Assembly (NCBI GenBank): GCA_963776505.1
Contig: CAVZNH010000084.1
Location: 1 to 64,000 of the forward strand
Direction: 5' to 3'
DNA: 64,000 bases
DNA from: JAMXLO01 sp963776505
Lineage (GTDB): Bacteria > Pseudomonadota > Alphaproteobacteria > Acetobacterales > Acetobacteraceae
Under the pieces are notes generated by a model that was not told the origin of the DNA, did no database searches, and saw nothing but the letters and a program-made list of their open reading frames with translations. The position numbers and the translations under genes are program-made. This document shows positions 26,816 to 36,541 of this stretch, one piece after another. Within the stretch, counting starts at the first letter, position 1. Each line of letters starts with the position of its first letter.

Positions 26816-27689
26816 TTACGCGACGAGGGGTGCGACGGTGAAGCCGCCGAACTCGGGCCTGGCATCGTCGGGATCGACCTGAAAGCCTAGGCTGAAGGGG
26901 TCGCCCGGCAGATGCTGCTTGATCTGCCAGTCCTGATAGGTTCGGGATCCCTGCCATCCCATTGCATTTGCCAGCCAGGTATGAGTTGCGAGGCCCATGC
27001 GCATGAGTGTGCTGCAGACGAGACCCGACCCGTAGACGCCGACTGCGTAGGCGGGGCTTCCATGTCCCATCGTATTGAAGCCAGCGGCCACCCCTTGGAA
27101 GTAGGGGATGATCGCGGCAGCGACATCCTGTTGCAGCGGATCGCAGTCGACCCCGAAGTAAATCGGCGACCCCGACGTTTGACCGACTTGCATGGCGAGG
27201 TTGTACGCGCTGGTGCCGTCGTCCACCCCCTGCAACCGGGTGAAGAACGACACATGATCGCCTTGAGAACTCCCAGACCGCAACCAGTTTCAGTCCTACC
27301 CTACTCAGAAGCTGCGCTTCCGATGCGGATAGATTTTTGCTCACCGTATGAGAGTAGTAACGGGCAACGAAGTCGACGTTCGCGGCCTTGATCCGATCGG
27401 CAAACCTGCCGCAGTCGCGCGCTGCATCAAATCCAACAAGCGAACCAGCAACAGTAGCCTGCCCCCCGGAGGCAACAGACTGCGGGGTCGCCGTGCTTGG
27501 TGCAGGCAGAGGCATGAAGTGGACACTTAATGTCAGCGAACCATCGGCCTGCGTTTGTTCCCTGAAGCTGACAGCTGCGCCGTCGAATGCTGCTGACTTG
27601 GTGAATGTCGCCTCAAGCGAACGAACCTGGTCCTGTGTTATGTTCGTAAAGGTGACGTCCTGAGGTAGACCCCGATTGTCGCCGCTCAT
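26816..27689 (-). CDS. Protein with a DUF1906 / Rv2525c-like glycoside-hydrolase-like domain (one frameshift)
   Basis: The start ATG 27689 overlaps the stop of the upstream lipoprotein gene (ATGA). Residues 1-80 (LPQDVTFTNITQDQVRSLEA, AVSFREQTQADGSLTLSVHF) form an N-terminal region of unknown fold. Residues from about 85 (GFDAARDCGRFADRIKAANV, DFVARYYSHTVSKNLSASEA) start a TIM-barrel-like DUF1906 domain that continues, after a shift near 27285, with QGDHVSFFTRLQGVDDGTSA, IYFGVDCDPLQQDVAAAIIP, GVYGSGLVCSTLMRMGLATH, SRTYQDWQIKQHLPGDPFSL. About 290 residues. Related domains are linked to peptidoglycan or cell-surface glycans; activity here is unknown. Confidence 0.72.
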
Positions 27690-28628
27690 TGTTCACTCCA
27701 TCCAAGAGTTTTGGCCACAGCCTCCAACTGCTGCCTGTCGCTTTTTGGGTTGAATGTCCACGTGACAGCATCGCTGGAGGTGCGAAAACTGAGCTCGGGA
27801 GCTGCGCGTCGGATCGCAGCGAGAAGCGCTCCGGGGTTTTGCAGCGCCTGGTTTTGCAGGAATACCGCAGCCGCCGTGGTGTTAAGGCCCACAACGGTAA
27901 GGCCGCGTCGCGGCACTACGTCCGTGGAGACTTGACCGCCTGACGACACGCTGGAGACCAGTTCTGCCTGATGAATCGAATTGCGTACCGAGCGAAAGTA
28001 TATTCTGAACTTCGCAAATCGCCTGAATGTCCATTATATCTTTTACAGCATCGTGCAGTTGGTAGTTGGGGTCGAGGCCTCTGGCTCGAGCGAGGGTCGC
28101 AGCAGTTTGGGAGGCCATCGCCCTTAGCGTGAGGTCCTGAACAGCCTGAACATTGTCCTCTGAAAATAGGAAATTGCGGCTGTAGGCACTGATGCCCGAC
28201 AGCAGAGCGCCACTGGTGATGCCGACGCTGGCCGTTGCCGCCGGAGCGGCATGTGTGGCGCCGAGCACGCCGGTCGCCAGGGTGCCGATCACGCCTATCA
28301 CGTCGCGCGAGAAGAGTAGATATTGTTGTTCAGTTCCTGCCCTTTTGAAGAACGAGGAGCAGAATTGATAGGAGAGGCTGGCGCCCTCGGCTGTAAGATC
28401 TATCGCTTTGACCGGTCTGATATTTTCCTGCGCGGTGCTGAGCTCCTGCTCATAGAGCTGATTATAGTGCTCATTGAAAAGGTTTATGGTACTGGTTTGG
28501 GTGGTATTGGAATTCTGCACGCCGGCTTCTGTCACAACAACCCTCGGCGCATAAGCGGAGCAACCAGAAAGCATCGGCAGCGACAAGCAGCAGAGCATGA
28601 GCATCGCAGCGGTGATGCAATTTTTCAT
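27686..28628 (-). CDS. Lipoprotein of unknown function (one frameshift)
   Basis: MKNCITAAMLMLCCLSLPML ends in the lipobox LSGC, so the protein is probably lipid-anchored. The middle (INLFNEHYNQLYEQELSTAQ, GASLSYQFCSSFFKRAGTEQ, FSRDVIGVIGTLATGVLGAT, GITSGALLSGISAYSRNFLF) is hydrophobic and glycine-rich near residues 105-150. After a shift near 27960 the C-terminus reads GLTVVGLNTTAAAVFLQNQA, AAPELSFRTSSDAVTWTFNP and ends LGWSEQ. About 313 residues, no recognised family. It is translationally coupled to the glycoside-hydrolase-like gene downstream, so the two products probably act together at the envelope. GC content appears lower than in the housekeeping genes. Confidence 0.65.
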
Positions 28629-28804
28629 TCACGGGGGCCCTCTGATTTCAGGACGTGTGCGCCCGGTTCTTCTTCAAGCCGCAAGTTTATCTTGGCACCT
28701 TATTGTGCGGCTTGCAATCTTTCCGATGTTATCTTCGGAGTAGATGCGGATATCTACCTGCGTCCGGCTTATCGGATGAACCGGCGGTCGTCTGTTAAAT
28801 GCTC

Positions 28805-29925
28805 TCAACTGAAGCACCAGTTGGCCAGGGCACTGAAACCAGCGAGAGCGGCGGCGTATCTGTCCTGACTGAAGGAGCTGGTTCGGTTACGGCATAACAC
28901 ATTGTAGGCGAAGCTGCGCAGCCGCACGAAGACACCCGGGTTACGACGGATGCGGGATTGATCTTCCTGGAAAGTGACGTCACGAGTGTAGTGCAGTGTG
29001 TTCTCGACGTTCCAATGGTGCCGGATTGCGGTGGCGGCGAGGCACGCCGATACGGCGGAATTGGCCACGTAGTATGCGACCTCGGAGGTGCTGCTCCAGA
29101 GGCCGGTCTTGGCATCTCGATGCAAGACCTCGCGGGTGACGCGGACGATAGATTTGATGAGAGATTTCCACTCGGTTGCGGCAACGGAGCGGGTCGCGCT
29201 GAAGACGTCGGCCGACCTGGTTTCGTGTCGGTTGCGCCCGGTGCAGACCGAGGTGTGGCTGCTGACGGGCCGCTGGGAAGCGCAGGCGGTTTCGACTTTC
29301 TGCAGCAGCGAGGGCTGATTGTCCTTCAGTTGGACGATGAGGCGAGCCTGCACCTGTGCGGCGGCCTCGAAGGTTTTTTTTGGCAATGCATGGCATCAAG
29401 GGTGACGATGCTGTGCGCGACATGGAGTTCGCCGAGCAACTGCTGCGCGGCGGGGATTTCGTTGGACTTTTCCGCGATATCGACGTGTGCCAGGACGAGA
29501 CCGGCTTCGACGTCGAAGGCGTGCAGCACCTGGGCCGCCTTGCGGTCGGTGAAATTGTCGAAGCTTCGTCTGAGTGTCTTGCCATCGATCGCGATGACAC
29601 GTCGCGCCGGATCGGTAATGGCGCTGCACAGACCAGCGGCGTGTTGGCGGAAAATCTGCTCGACCGCCTGGGGTTCAAGGCCCTGGAGGATATATCGAAT
29701 AGAGGTATGGGCTGGGGCACGCCGCCAGTGCAGACCGAAGGCGGCGTTCAATCGGCGGCGGTGCACTTTGATGAAGGTCACGATGGAGCGGTAGGAATTG
29801 CCGCCGGTGACGACAGCAAGGATCGAGAACAGCAGGACATGTTGCAGCTTGTAGAGCTTACCCTCGGCCCGGCGCGGGTCGGGGATATTGCTGAGCAAGC
29901 CGAGCAACTGATCGAACGATCGCAT
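28805..29925 (-). CDS. ISAs1-family transposase (frame change at an A8 run)
   Basis: MRSFDQLLGLLSNIPDPRRA, FSILAVVTGGNSYRSIVTFI, RRVIAIDGKTLRRSFDNFTD, HAFDVEAGLVLAHVDIAEKS, SIVTLDAMHCQKK gives the N-terminal half; KKTFEAAAQVQARLIVQLKD, HWNVENTLHYTRDVTFQEDQ, SRIRRNPGVFVRLRSFAYNV the rest. The DDE residues are in AIDGKT, TLDAMH and HWNVENTLHWVLDV-like sequence with the catalytic Glu. About 373 residues, normal for ISAs1. The two halves are in different frames, meeting at eight consecutive A on the coding strand (29374-29381). I could not fix the terminal inverted repeats; weak similarity (CAACTGA) occurs near 28807 and 30050. Confidence 0.85.
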
Positions 29926-30266
29926 GGCAACCTTCTGGCGGTTTGGTTGCCGTGCATAGATTCGAAGAATTCACCGCGCCGGAATCCGCCACCTGGGACT
30001 GCTGGGATGATTTGCGCAACGTGTAGCGGCGCGGACTCAACCTATCCGCTCAGTTGTATAGAGCGGATCGGCGTTATCCTCTTCTTGTCTGGGAATGCTG
30101 TCGTGGAACGCCTGGGATGCGGTCTGCCTTGCATGACGCGGCCCTGGTGACGTTCCTCGCCTTTGGTGCGGGTATACAGGCACCGAGCACAGTTGTTCAC
30201 TGATGTAGCTGACTCACAGGTACACTTGTACTAAAGGGCCGCCCGAGCGCGCAGGCTGATGTATTT
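29926..30266. other. Intergenic region between ISAs1 transposase and purD
   Basis: About 340 bases beyond the transposase start and the purD stop. It should include the right end of the ISAs1 element. I see no open frame of note, no clear terminator and no RNA gene. Confidence 0.3.
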
Positions 30267-31546
30267 CTAAGCGCGGTTCAGCGCTCGCCAGCCGATGTCG
30301 TGGCGGCAGAAGCCCTCGGGCCAGTCGATCAGGCGGATCGCTGCATAGGCGGCGTCACGCGCCGCGCGGAGGTCAGCGCCGGTGGCGCACACGTTCAGCA
30401 CGCGTCCGCCGGCGGCGCGGATGTGGCCGGCCGCATCGGCCTCGGTGCCGGCGTGGAAGATCTGCACGTCGGGCAGCGCGGCGGCGCGGTCGAGGCCGCG
30501 GATTTCGCTGCCGTGCTCCGGCGCCTCCGGGTAGCCGCGCGCCGCCATCACCACCGCGATCGAGGCGACATCGTTCCAGCGCAGGTCGAAGTTGCTCAGC
30601 TCGCCGTCATACGCCGCCTGCAACGCCGGCAGCAGATCGGACATCAGCCGCGGCAGCAGCGCCTGGCACTCCGGATCGCCGAAGCGGACGTTGAACTCGA
30701 TCAGCTTCACGCCTTCGGTCGGTGAGCATCAGTCCGGCGTACAGGATGCCGCGGAACGGCGTGCCGCGGCGTGCCATCTCGGCGAGCGCGGGACGGATGA
30801 TGCCGTCCATCGCCGCCTCCTGCAGCGCCGGCGGGAACGACGGGGTGGGCGAGTAGGAGCCCATGCCGCCGGTGTTCGGTCCGGTCTCGCCTTCGCCGAC
30901 GCGCTTGTGGTCCTGCGCGGCGCCGAGCGGCAGCGCGGTCTCGCCGTCGCACAGCGCGAACAGCGAGACTTCCTCGCCGATCAGGCATTCCTCGATCACC
31001 ACCGCGTCGCCGGCGTCGCCGAATGCGCGTGCGTGCCATCATCGCGTCGATCGCCGCCAGCGCCGCATCCTCGGTCTCGGCCACCACGACGCCCTTGCCG
31101 GCGGCGAGGCCGTCCGCCTTCACCACGACCGGCGCGCCGCGACGGCGGACGAACGCGCGCGCCGCGTCCGCATCGTCGAAGCGTTCCCACTGCGCGGTGG
31201 GGATGCCGGCGGCGTCGCACAGCTCCTTGGTGAAGGCCTTGCTGCCCTCGAGCTGCGCCGCGGCGCGCGACGGGCCGATGCAGGGGATCGAGGCCGCCTC
31301 CATCGCATCGGTGATGCCGGCGACCAGCGGGGCCTCGGGGCCGGGAATGACCAGGTCGATCTCGTTGTCCTGCGCGAAGGCGACCAGGGCGGGGAAATCC
31401 AGCACGCCGATCGGCACGCATTCAGCCACCTGGGCGATGCCGGGATTGCCGGGCGCGCACCACAGCTTGGTCAGCAGCGGACTGGCGGCGATCGCCCAGC
31501 AGAGCGCGTGCTCGCGGCCACCCGATCCGATCACCAGAACGCGCAT
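30267..31546 (-). CDS. purD: Phosphoribosylamine-glycine ligase (two frameshifts)
   Basis: Second step of purine synthesis: joins glycine to 5-phosphoribosylamine using ATP. MRVLVIGSGGREHALCWAIA, CAPGNPGIAQVAECVPIG, LVIPGPEAPLVAGITDAMEA, IPCIGPSRAAAQLEGSKAFT, APVVVKADGLAAGKGVVVAE identify the N-terminal and ATP-grasp regions. The central part (ALCDGETALPLGAAQDHKRV, GPNTGGMGSYSPTP) is in another frame, and MKLIEFNVRFGDPECQALLP, RLMSDLLPALQAA completes it. The corrected length is about 426 residues, normal for PurD. Shifts lie near 31015 and 30715. The gene is a single copy here, so the shifts are probably sequence errors. Confidence 0.93.
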
Positions 31547-31640
31547 GCAAGGCTCCTGCCGGTTTGGCGGCGCACTGTTGGTTATTCAGTTGGTCAACGC
31601 AAACCGCCGCGCCTTGCGGGCAGCAGCGCAAGGAAGGAAT

Positions 31641-31760
31641 TCAACGCAGATGAGAGCAGATGCACGCAAAACACGCAGATGGTCCAGGGTCGTTCACAGG
31701 CTGCGGACTACACTGAAATCGTCTGCGTGCTCTGCGTGCATCTTCTTACATCTGCGTTTA
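31641..31760. repeat. Inverted repeat built from ACGCAGATG/TGCACGCA units
   Basis: The intergenic region between purD and the dipeptidase gene holds CAACGCAGATGAGAGCAGAT with a following GCACGCAAAACACGCAGATG (to 31682), and, inverted, GTCTGCGTGCTCTGCGTGCA with TCTTCTTACATCTGCGTTT (31720-31759). The arms pair over about 40 bases around a 37-base loop. No gene is supported here. Confidence 0.75.
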
Positions 31761-31787
31761 AGCCTTTCTTCCGCAATGTGCGGGAAC

Positions 31788-31795
31788 GGAGGTGG
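31788..31795 (+). promoter_or_regulatory. Shine-Dalgarno sequence for the GTG-started dipeptidase gene
   Basis: GGAGGTGG lies six bases (from its GGAGG core) upstream of GTG 31799. This strong site decides in favour of the GTG, although the frame is open much further upstream. Confidence 0.7.
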
Positions 31796-31798
31796 TCC

Positions 31799-32857
31799 GT
31801 GGATGCGCTCGATAAGGTCGCGGTGTTCGACGGACACAATGACGCCGTGCAGCATCTGGCCGAATATCGCGCGGGAGGCCGCGATTTCCTGGTTCGCTCG
31901 GACGACGGCCATCTGGATCTGCCGCGTGCGAGGGAAGGCGGCATGATCGGCGGGCTGTTTGCCATGTTTGCCAAGCCTGAGCGTCCGCCTGTGGGCGACC
32001 TCACCAAAACGGGCAACGGGTACGAAGTGCGCCTCGCTGAGCCGCTCGACCCGGCGTATGCGCGCGAGCGGATCGACGCCCAACTGGCTGCGCTCAATCG
32101 CGTGGTGGAGCGCGCCGCGGGGCAGATCCGTTGGGCAATGTGCGTGGACGAAATTGAGGCGGCGCGGCGTGACGGCGTCTTCGTGATGGTGCTGCACATG
32201 GAGGGTGCCGAGGCGATCGGTGCGGATCTGGCGAACCTCGAGCGGCTATATGCGGCGGGATTGCGTTCGCTCGGTCTGGTGTGGAGTCGCCCGAACATCT
32301 TTGGGCACGGCGTGCCGTTTGCATTTCCGCGGTCGCCGGATACCGGGCCCGGTCTTACCGCGGCGGGCAAGGAGCTGGTCCGCGCGTGCAACCGGCTCGG
32401 GATCATGATCGACGTTTCGCATCTCAATGAGCGCGGCTTCTGGGACGTGGCGGATTTGAGCACCGCTCCGCTGGTGGCCACGCATGCCTGCGCGCATGCG
32501 ATCTGCCCCTCGACGCGCAACCTCACCGATCGGCAACTCGACGCGATCCGTCAATCGAATGGCGTGGTTGGCTTCAACTTCAGTGTGAATGATGTGCGCC
32601 CTGACGCACACCTGGACGCAGACACGCCGCTCGACACGGTCGTGCACCACCTGGGTTATCTCGTCGATCGCGTGGGCGAGGACCACGTGGCGCTCGGGTC
32701 GGATTTCGATGGCGCGGTGATGCCGCGCCCGATCAGGGACGCGAGCGGTCTGCAGCAGCTGATCGCGGCGCTGCGGGCGCACGGCTTTGGCGAAGGCGCA
32801 GTGCACAAGCTGGCCCTGGCGAACTGGCTCAGGGTGCTCCGTTTGAGTTGGCATTGA
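31799..32857 (+). CDS. Membrane-dipeptidase-like hydrolase (peptidase family M19)
   Basis: The intact 352-residue product begins at GTG 31799. The amidohydrolase metal site is seen in VFDGHNDAVQHLAEY (first His-x-Asp pair), the bridging Glu in VLHMEGAEAIG, and downstream LGIMIDVSHLNERGFWDVAD, TAPLVATHACAHAICPSTRN. VALGSDFDGAVMPRPIRDAS is the typical M19 late motif. M19 enzymes hydrolyse dipeptides, including D-amino-acid-containing ones, and some cleave beta-lactams. The C-terminus is short and lacks the usual GxNxLR form (ALANWLRVLR here). Confidence 0.88.
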   Translation: MDALDKVAVFDGHNDAVQHLAEYRAGGRDFLVRSDDGHLDLPRAREGGMIGGLFAMFAKPERPPVGDLTKTGNGYEVRLAEPLDPAYARERIDAQLAALNRVVERAAGQIRWAMCVDEIEAARRDGVFVMVLHMEGAEAIGADLANLERLYAAGLRSLGLVWSRPNIFGHGVPFAFPRSPDTGPGLTAAGKELVRACNRLGIMIDVSHLNERGFWDVADLSTAPLVATHACAHAICPSTRNLTDRQLDAIRQSNGVVGFNFSVNDVRPDAHLDADTPLDTVVHHLGYLVDRVGEDHVALGSDFDGAVMPRPIRDASGLQQLIAALRAHGFGEGAVHKLALANWLRVLRLSWH

Positions 32858-32914
32858 GACACTTGCGCCGTTGTTACGCTCGCCGGATGCAGCGCGATCA
32901 CCTACTCTCTCCGC

Positions 32915-34414
32915 ATGAACGACCTGGCCACCTCAAGCGTTTCCAACGTTCCCGAATACACCGTCTCGGAAATCTCCGGGGCGGTGAAGCGCACGCTCGA
33001 AGGCAATTTCGGGCGGGTGCGTGTGCGCGGCGAGATCACCGAGCTGAAACGGTATCCTTCAGGCCACATCTACTTCTCGCTGAAGGACGAGGGCGCCAAG
33101 ATCTCCGGCGTCGTGTGGAAGTCGGCGGTGGGGCGGCTGGGCATGGTGCCCGAGAACGGCGTCGAGATCATCGCCACCGGCAGGATCTCCGCCTACGCCG
33201 AACGCTCGTCGTATCAGCTCATTACCGAGCGGATGGAATATGCCGGCGCCGGCGCGCTGCTCGCGCGCATCGAGATGCTGCGCGTGCGGCTGGCAGCGGA
33301 GGGACTGTTCGATGCGGTCCGCAAGCTGGCGCTGCCGGTGCTGCCCAGAGTGGTTGGCGTGGTGACCAGCGAGCGGGGCGCAGTCATCCAGGATATCCGC
33401 ACGACGATCGCGCGGCGCTTCCCACGCCACGTGCTGCTGTGGCCGGTGCCGGTGCAAGGCGAAGGTGCGGCGGAACGCATCGCCGCCGCCATCGCCGGAT
33501 TCGAGCGCGTGGTCCCGCGCCCCGACGTGCTGATCGTGGCCCGCGGCGGCGGCAGCCTGGAAGACCTGATGGCGTTCAACGATGAAGCCGTGATCCGGGC
33601 CGTCGCCGCCTGCCGCATTCCGCTGATCTCCGCGGTGGGACACGAGACGGACACCACGCTGATCGATTTCGTGTCCGACCGCCGCGCACCAACGCCGACC
33701 GCGGCGGCGGAACTCGCGGTGCCTATGCGCGCCGACCTCGTCGCCGACCTCGAACACAAGGCAGCGCGGCTGATCGGCGGTTTGAACCGGCTGGCGCAGG
33801 AGCGCCGGCTGCAGTTGTCACGGGCGGAGCGCGGACTGCCCGACCTCCCCGCGTTGGTCGGCGGGGCGCGGCAGCGGCTGGATGATCGCGCGGAGAGGCT
33901 GGTGCTCGCGTTGCCGAACCTGCTGCACAAACGGCGGGCGGCCCTCGAAGCCTCGGTACGGCGGCTGCCGGATCTGCCGGCGATGCTCACCGCCTGCCGC
34001 GAACGTGTGCGGGAGCGCGGTATGCGACTGATCGTCGCACTGCCGAATGTCGTCGCGCGGCGGCACGCGGCGCTCGGTCTATGCGGACAGAAGCTGGTCG
34101 GCGGCCTGCGGCAGGCGGTTTCCACGATACACGGCCGCGCCGGGCGCACGCTGGGGCGGCTGTCCGATGCGCCGCTGCGTGCGCTGCTGCGTGAGACGCG
34201 AGCGCGGCTGGAGGGCACGGCGGCGAGGCTCGAATCGGTGTCGCCACTGGCGGTGCTGCAGCGCGGCTATGCGGTGGTGTCGGATGCCGCCGGCCATCCG
34301 CTGACCAGCGCAGCCAAGGTGATGCCGGGCGCGCGGCTCCGCCTGCGCTTTGCCGATGGCGAGGTGGGCGCGACGGCCGATCGCCCGGAGCGCCAGGGCC
34401 GGCTGCCGCTGTAG
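32915..34414 (+). CDS. xseA: Exodeoxyribonuclease VII large subunit
   Basis: The intact 499-residue frame starts MNDLATSSVSNVPEYTVSEI. The N-terminal OB domain (GRVRVRGEITELKRYPSGHI, YFSLKDEGAKISGVVWKSAV) is followed by the nuclease core: PRVVGVVTSERGAVIQDIRT, RRFPRHVLLWPVPVQGEGAA, DVLIVARGGGSLEDLMAFND, PLISAVGHETDTTLIDFVSD, RRAPTPTAAAELAVP. The rest is the long arginine/leucine-rich coiled coil that binds XseB. Degrades single-stranded DNA. No xseB gene is adjacent. It converges with the sensor kinase gene, with one base between the stops. Confidence 0.95.
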   Translation: MNDLATSSVSNVPEYTVSEISGAVKRTLEGNFGRVRVRGEITELKRYPSGHIYFSLKDEGAKISGVVWKSAVGRLGMVPENGVEIIATGRISAYAERSSYQLITERMEYAGAGALLARIEMLRVRLAAEGLFDAVRKLALPVLPRVVGVVTSERGAVIQDIRTTIARRFPRHVLLWPVPVQGEGAAERIAAAIAGFERVVPRPDVLIVARGGGSLEDLMAFNDEAVIRAVAACRIPLISAVGHETDTTLIDFVSDRRAPTPTAAAELAVPMRADLVADLEHKAARLIGGLNRLAQERRLQLSRAERGLPDLPALVGGARQRLDDRAERLVLALPNLLHKRRAALEASVRRLPDLPAMLTACRERVRERGMRLIVALPNVVARRHAALGLCGQKLVGGLRQAVSTIHGRAGRTLGRLSDAPLRALLRETRARLEGTAARLESVSPLAVLQRGYAVVSDAAGHPLTSAAKVMPGARLRLRFADGEVGATADRPERQGRLPL

Positions 34415-34415
34415 C

Positions 34416-36374
34416 CTACGCCGACGCCAAAGCCGGCAGCGCGCGCTCGCGGACGATCTTCAGCAAGGACGCTCGCGAATAGGGCTTCATGAGGATGGGG
34501 TCGCCCGGCGGCAACCTGCCCGGCTCCAATGCATCGGCAGCGCCGGTCACGTAGATCACCGGCAGGTTTGGTTGCCTCTGGCGCGCCACGCGCACGAACT
34601 CATAGCCTGACATCATTGGCATTGCGTAATCGACGAGGGCGAGCGAGATCGGAGTTGCTGCGACGATATCGCGCGCTTCCGGTCCGCTGCCGGCCTCCCT
34701 GACGGAATAGCCCGCTTCGCGCAGGAAGATTGCCGCGAGGCCGCGAACCTCGGGATCGTCGTCCACGACAAGGACGGTGCCACCATCACCTTGCATGTCG
34801 GCGGCGTGCGGCTCTGCCAGGGTGACGGCGCCCTGGTCCTCCAGGGCACGTGGCAGCAGTATCTGCACGGTCGTGCCGACGCCGGGTTCGCTGGCAATCC
34901 GCACCGTGCCGCCGAACTGTGTGGCGACCCCATAGACCTGCGCGAGCCCGAGGCCGCTCCCCTTGCCGATCTCCTTGGTGGTGAAGAACGGCTCGAATGC
35001 GCGCTCCTGGACCTCGCGTGACATGCCGGTCCCGGTGTCGATCACCGCGATCCGCACATAGTCACCCGGGTCGAGCGCATCGAACCCGGCGACCTCGGGA
35101 TGATACACGTTGCTGGTCACGATGCGCAGCAACCCACCATTCGGCATAGCGTCACGGGAGTTGATGGCTAGGTTGAGCACGACAAGTTCGAGCTGTGTCG
35201 GATCGCTCGTCGCCGGCCAGAGGTCGGGAGCCAGATCGGTCTCCACCTGGACGAGGCCGCCGAGACTGCGCTGCAGCAGATCGCCCATGCCGGTGATCAC
35301 GGCGTTCACGTCCACCGGTCGGGGGGACAGGTTCTGGCGGCGCGCATAGGCCAGCAGTTGCTGGGTGAGCATTCCGCCGCGCAACGCGGAGCGCATGGCG
35401 GCATCGACCAGGGACAGCGAGCGCTGCTCGGTCAGGCGGCGTTGCAGCAGCTCGAGATTGCCGATCACCGCGGTGAGCAGATTGTTGAAGTCGTGGGCGA
35501 TGCCGCCGGTGAGCTGCCCGATCGCCTCCATCTTCTGCGCCTGGCGCAATTGCGCCTCGACGCGCCGCATCGCGGTCATGTCGACGGCGGCCAGCAGCAC
35601 GTGCTCGATGCGTCCGCTGGCCCCCGGCAGGGGTACCAGAAACGAGCGGCGCGACACTTCGCCGATCGGGAACTGCGCGGTGTACTGGTACTCGACGGGC
35701 TCTCTGGTCTCGATCGCGCGACGGTACTGCATGGTGGCGAATTCCGCCTGCTCGGGGGGCAGGATCTCTTCCAGCGACCTGCCGACGACGAAGTCGCGGG
35801 GCCAGCCCGAATGGCGCTCCCAGGCGGGATTGGCATCCTCGCAGACGATGCGGCCATCCGGCTGGACGGCCTGGACGACGAGATCGACCGGCGAGTGCTC
35901 GAAGATGGCGCTGTAGCGTGCACGCGACCGGCGCAGCTCGTCGACCACTTCGTGCAGAACGCGGGTGCGCTCGGCAACCTCGCGCTCGAGCTTCCCGGCG
36001 AATGTGCGCAGCGCGTTTTCGGCTTCGATGCGTTGGCTGATGTCGCGCCAGTACACCGTGACGCCATCGCCGGACGGACCCACGTTGACCGAGACCCAGA
36101 CCCCTGTCGTCGGCGATGGCGCCTCGAAGGTGAGCATCCGCTGTTCCTCGCGGACACGACGCAGAACCTGCTCGTTCAGCGAGCCGACCATTTGCGGAAA
36201 CCGCTGCCAGATCACCTGGCCGATGACCTGGTCCGCTGTCGTGCTCCAGAATGCCAGGGCCCGCTGATTGGCGTAGACGAAGCGCCAGTCGGCATCGAGC
36301 GCGTAGAAGGCATCCCCCATGCTTTCCAGGATGGCCTGAGCATCGGCCGACAGAGTGGTAAATCCGGGCGCCAC
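34416..36374 (-). CDS. Hybrid sensor histidine kinase/response regulator with two PAS domains
   Basis: The intact 652-residue, soluble protein has, in order: PAS 1 (about 10-120; SMGDAFYALDADWRFVYANQ), a short coiled coil (ALRTFAGKLEREVAERTRVL), PAS 2 (about 150-280; RIVCEDANPAWERHSGWPRD), a HisKA domain with the phospho-acceptor His in GGIAHDFNNLLTAVIGN (about 297), an HATPase domain (NLAINSRDAMPNGG N-box, DTGTGMS G1 box, GKGSGLGLAQVYG G2 box) and a C-terminal receiver (VLVVDDDPEVRGLAA, LALVDYAMPMMSGYEF with the acceptor Asp, MKPYSRASLL). No transmembrane segment is seen, so the signal is sensed in the cytoplasm. A good sigma70-type promoter lies upstream, and cheZ is the next gene upstream. 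Confidence 0.93.
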   Translation of the reverse strand: MAPGFTTLSADAQAILESMGDAFYALDADWRFVYANQRALAFWSTTADQVIGQVIWQRFPQMVGSLNEQVLRRVREEQRMLTFEAPSPTTGVWVSVNVGPSGDGVTVYWRDISQRIEAENALRTFAGKLEREVAERTRVLHEVVDELRRSRARYSAIFEHSPVDLVVQAVQPDGRIVCEDANPAWERHSGWPRDFVVGRSLEEILPPEQAEFATMQYRRAIETREPVEYQYTAQFPIGEVSRRSFLVPLPGASGRIEHVLLAAVDMTAMRRVEAQLRQAQKMEAIGQLTGGIAHDFNNLLTAVIGNLELLQRRLTEQRSLSLVDAAMRSALRGGMLTQQLLAYARRQNLSPRPVDVNAVITGMGDLLQRSLGGLVQVETDLAPDLWPATSDPTQLELVVLNLAINSRDAMPNGGLLRIVTSNVYHPEVAGFDALDPGDYVRIAVIDTGTGMSREVQERAFEPFFTTKEIGKGSGLGLAQVYGVATQFGGTVRIASEPGVGTTVQILLPRALEDQGAVTLAEPHAADMQGDGGTVLVVDDDPEVRGLAAIFLREAGYSVREAGSGPEARDIVAATPISLALVDYAMPMMSGYEFVRVARQRQPNLPVIYVTGAADALEPGRLPPGDPILMKPYSRASLLKIVRERALPALASA

Positions 36375-36490
36375 GGACCGAACCTACTTCAGATGCTCAC
36401 GGCGGCGCAACTCGCGGCGGGCCGCTCACGACACCGTGATAATCCGAACGAAATTTGCAACAATTGCGCCTAAATCCGTTGTTTCTGATG

Positions 36491-36518
36491 ATATTATTCG
36501 TCAAACAGAATGTGTCAA
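36491..36518 (-). promoter_or_regulatory. Sigma70-type promoter for the hybrid kinase gene
   Basis: On the minus strand TTGACA (36513-36518) and TAATAT (36491-36496) are spaced by 16 bases. The pair lies in an unusually AT-rich gap between cheZ (stop at 36542) and the kinase start (36374), which leaves a leader of about 110 bases. The -35 matches consensus exactly and the -10 at five of six positions. Confidence 0.55.
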
Positions 36519-36541
36519 ATATGCAACGTAATGGCAACAGG

